7,280 nucleotides of DNA from 2-02-FULL-38-15 sp964645555 (GTDB lineage Bacteria > Patescibacteriota > Microgenomatia > Daviesbacterales > UBA10151): NCBI GenBank assembly GCA_964645555.1, contig CAZYBP010000046.1:1-7280 (forward strand). The letters are read 5' to 3'. Under the pieces are notes generated by a model, which saw nothing but the letters and a program-made list of their open reading frames with translations, did no database searches and was not told where the DNA came from. This document shows, piece after piece, positions 6,621 through 7,280 of the stretch (positions are counted from its first letter, which is position 1; the number at the start of each line of letters is the position of its first letter). The position numbers were made by a program, and so were the translations under genes.

Positions 6621-6633
6621 ATCACCTCCTTTT
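6621..6633 (-). promoter_or_regulatory. Full-length Shine-Dalgarno of the DUF2795 gene
   Basis: On the minus strand this reads AAAAGGAGGTGAT, complementary over about 12 bases to the usual 3' end of bacterial 16S rRNA, and it ends 4 bases before the ATG. No other gene in the window has a comparable site, which suggests heavy translation of this small protein. Confidence 0.9.
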
Positions 6634-6714
6634 CTTTTTGTAGCTATTAAAACATCTTGAGGTGAGAAGGAAGATAGATTTAAGTTAAAGATAAATAAGA
6701 AAACTTCTTGGGTG

Positions 6715-6838
6715 AGCCCAACGATATATTACACAGACTGGATGAGTTTTTCAAAGTATTCCTGTCCGGCGGTCTAAACTCGGAGTTTGCTTACGTTTTT
6801 CGATAGAAAAAGGCAAGCTTTGCTTATATATTTGGGCT
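6715..6838 (+). other. Cloverleaf-like set of inverted repeats: candidate structured RNA or decayed mobile element
   Basis: AGCCCAA at 6715-6721 pairs with TTGGGCT at 6832-6838, and ATATAT 6724-6729 with ATATAT 6826-6831. This gives a 13-pair closing stem with one 2-base bulge. Inside are three hairpins with no bases between them: 6735-6740 with 6770-6775 (AGACTG/CGGTCT, one G-T wobble); AAACT 6776-6780 with AGTTT 6784-6788, loop CGG; and 6789-6792 with 6815-6818 (GCTT/AAGC) enclosing TTTTTC 6796-6801 and GAAAAA 6806-6811 around a GATA loop. The wobble pair forms only in a plus-sense RNA. It matches no RNA class I know (not tRNA, SRP or an obvious riboswitch). Covariation is untested, and a protein-coding remnant is an alternative reading. 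Confidence 0.4.
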
Positions 6839-6888
6839 AAAAGATGGATAATAAAGTACATCAACTCCCTTGATTTGTTATGATGGAT

Positions 6889-6943
6889 ATTGATAGTTAA
6901 TTGATATTTTTGGGGTATGGCAAAATATATGGCAATATGGTAA
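6889..6943 (+). promoter_or_regulatory. Operator-like repeats upstream of the BrnT toxin gene
   Basis: ATTGATA occurs at 6889-6895 and 6900-6906, 11 bases apart, one helical turn. TATGGCAA occurs at 6916-6923 and 6928-6935, followed at once by the variant TATGGTAA at 6936-6943, 7 bases before the toxin ATG. TTGATA at 6901-6906 could serve as a -35 box, but no good -10 follows at 17 bases. Toxin-antitoxin operons of this class are usually repressed by the antitoxin or the complex, so these repeats are plausible binding sites (inference). Confidence 0.4.
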
Positions 6944-6950
6944 TATATTT

Positions 6951-7238
6951 ATGAACACTAATTTTGAATGGGACGAGGATAAAAACGCCGAGAATATAAA
7001 GAAACACGGAGTTAATTTTGAGACAGCTCAATATGCGTTTGCTGACCCAAGTCAGGTAATCGCTGAGGATCTAGAGCATAGTCAACAGGAAAAAAGATTC
7101 TACTGTTTCGGAAAAGTGAAGGGAGGTGTTGTAACTGTCCGTTTCACCTATAGAAAAAGCCGCATTAGGATAATTGGTGCGGGCTATTGGAGAAAGGGTA
7201 AAAGAATCTATGAAGAAAAAAATCATGTACACAAATGA
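6951..7238 (+). CDS. brnT: BrnT family toxin (predicted ribonuclease) of a type II toxin-antitoxin system
   Basis: A 95-residue protein of normal BrnT length. Diagnostic motifs in order are FEWDEDKNAENIKKHGVNFE (5-24), FADP (30-33), DLEHSQQEKRF (40-50) with the His-x3-Glu-x-Arg-Phe-like pattern, FGKVKGG (53-59), and RIRIIGAG (71-78) with YEE (87-89) near the end. BrnT folds as a RelE-like ribonuclease that blocks translation and is neutralised by BrnA. The usual SAR after RIRII reads GAG here, so either this is a variant subfamily or the active site is altered. The C-terminal codons overlap a second frame starting at 7225, the expected antitoxin. No Shine-Dalgarno precedes ATG 6951. Confidence 0.88.
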   Translation: MNTNFEWDEDKNAENIKKHGVNFETAQYAFADPSQVIAEDLEHSQQEKRFYCFGKVKGGVVTVRFTYRKSRIRIIGAGYWRKGKRIYEEKNHVHK

Positions 7239-7280
7239 ACCAATTAACGCAAGAGTTATAGAAAATTTCTTGCCAAGTCC
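7225..7280 (+). CDS. Probable antitoxin partner of BrnT (N-terminal fragment, cut by the window edge)
   Basis: An open frame starts at ATG 7225, overlaps the last 14 bases of the toxin gene, and continues to the right edge (18 codons, MYTNEPINARVIENFLPSP-like start). The position, orientation and overlap are those of the antitoxin in BrnT-BrnA operons. The visible residues are only the leader, before any DNA-binding domain, so whether it is BrnA proper or another ribbon-helix-helix (CopG-like) antitoxin cannot be told. A start at 7235 would stop after eight codons, which supports 7225. Confidence 0.6.
   Translation, partial: MYTNEPINARVIENFLPS

Larger units (their letters stand above)
6634..6950. 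other. Gene-free region between DUF2795 and the BrnT toxin
   Basis: No convincing gene is found here on either strand. The left part (6634-6710) is purine-rich on the plus strand and should hold the promoter of the DUF2795 gene. The middle (6715-6838) holds paired inverted repeats that could form a cloverleaf, described separately. The plus-strand frame 6699-6806 is open for 35 codons and reads protein-like (EFFKVFLSGG, SEFAYVFR), ending at TAG. The right part (6889-6950) is AT-rich with short repeats in front of the toxin gene. Confidence 0.6.

Noticed and set aside
6707..6721. TTGGG-TGAG-CCCAA hairpin at 6709-6721 as an intrinsic terminator
   Set aside because: No T-run follows on the plus strand and none on the minus strand. 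Its right arm pairs better with TTGGGCT at 6832-6838.
6715..6838. tRNA gene
   Set aside because: Despite the cloverleaf outline there is no 7-base anticodon loop, no T-loop GTTC-like motif, no CCA end, and the length of 124 bases is wrong.

Overview
This AT-rich window looks like a chromosomal segment of a Candidate Phyla Radiation (Patescibacteria) bacterium, most likely of the Microgenomates group. That is my inference from the gene set: a degenerate PEP-synthase-like protein, a CvpA-CAP fusion, a membrane-anchored nuclease, a DUF2795 protein and a BrnT module. It also rests on short intergenic gaps and few Shine-Dalgarno sites. TGA acts as an ordinary stop: it ends the DUF192, nuclease and BrnT genes at the family-typical places. 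This argues against the lineages that read TGA as glycine. No rRNA, tRNA, insertion sequence or CRISPR array was found.

Layout. Positions 1-5895 hold six genes on the minus strand, probably one transcription unit read from 5895 downwards: (1) a membrane-anchored protein of unknown function, (2) a P1B-type metal ATPase with subgroup P1B-5 signatures, (3) a CvpA-like membrane domain fused to an extracytoplasmic CAP domain, (4) a membrane-anchored staphylococcal-nuclease-like enzyme, (5) a membrane-anchored DUF192 protein, and (6) a PEP-synthase-like protein that overlaps gene 5 by 4 bases and runs off the left edge. Spacers are 9, 44, 85, 21 and -4 bases. Five of the six are membrane or extracytoplasmic proteins, so this is mainly a cell-envelope cluster; the PEP-synthase relative looks catalytically dead.

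At 5896-5960 a divergent promoter region separates this unit from a plus-strand gene for a small secreted protein (5961-6398). That gene converges, with only 2 bases between stop codons, on a minus-strand DUF2795 gene (6401-6616), which alone in the window has a full-length Shine-Dalgarno sequence. A gene-free stretch (6617-6950) follows. It holds a cloverleaf-like set of inverted repeats (6715-6838) that could be a structured RNA or a mobile or decayed remnant, then AT-rich operator-like repeats.

The right end carries a BrnT-family toxin (6951-7238) overlapping by 14 bases the start of its probable antitoxin, which the window edge cuts. The most interesting items are the inactive PEP-synthase-like protein without a phosphohistidine domain, the P1B-5 ATPase lacking extra metal-binding domains, the CvpA-CAP fusion, and the unexplained element at 6715-6838.
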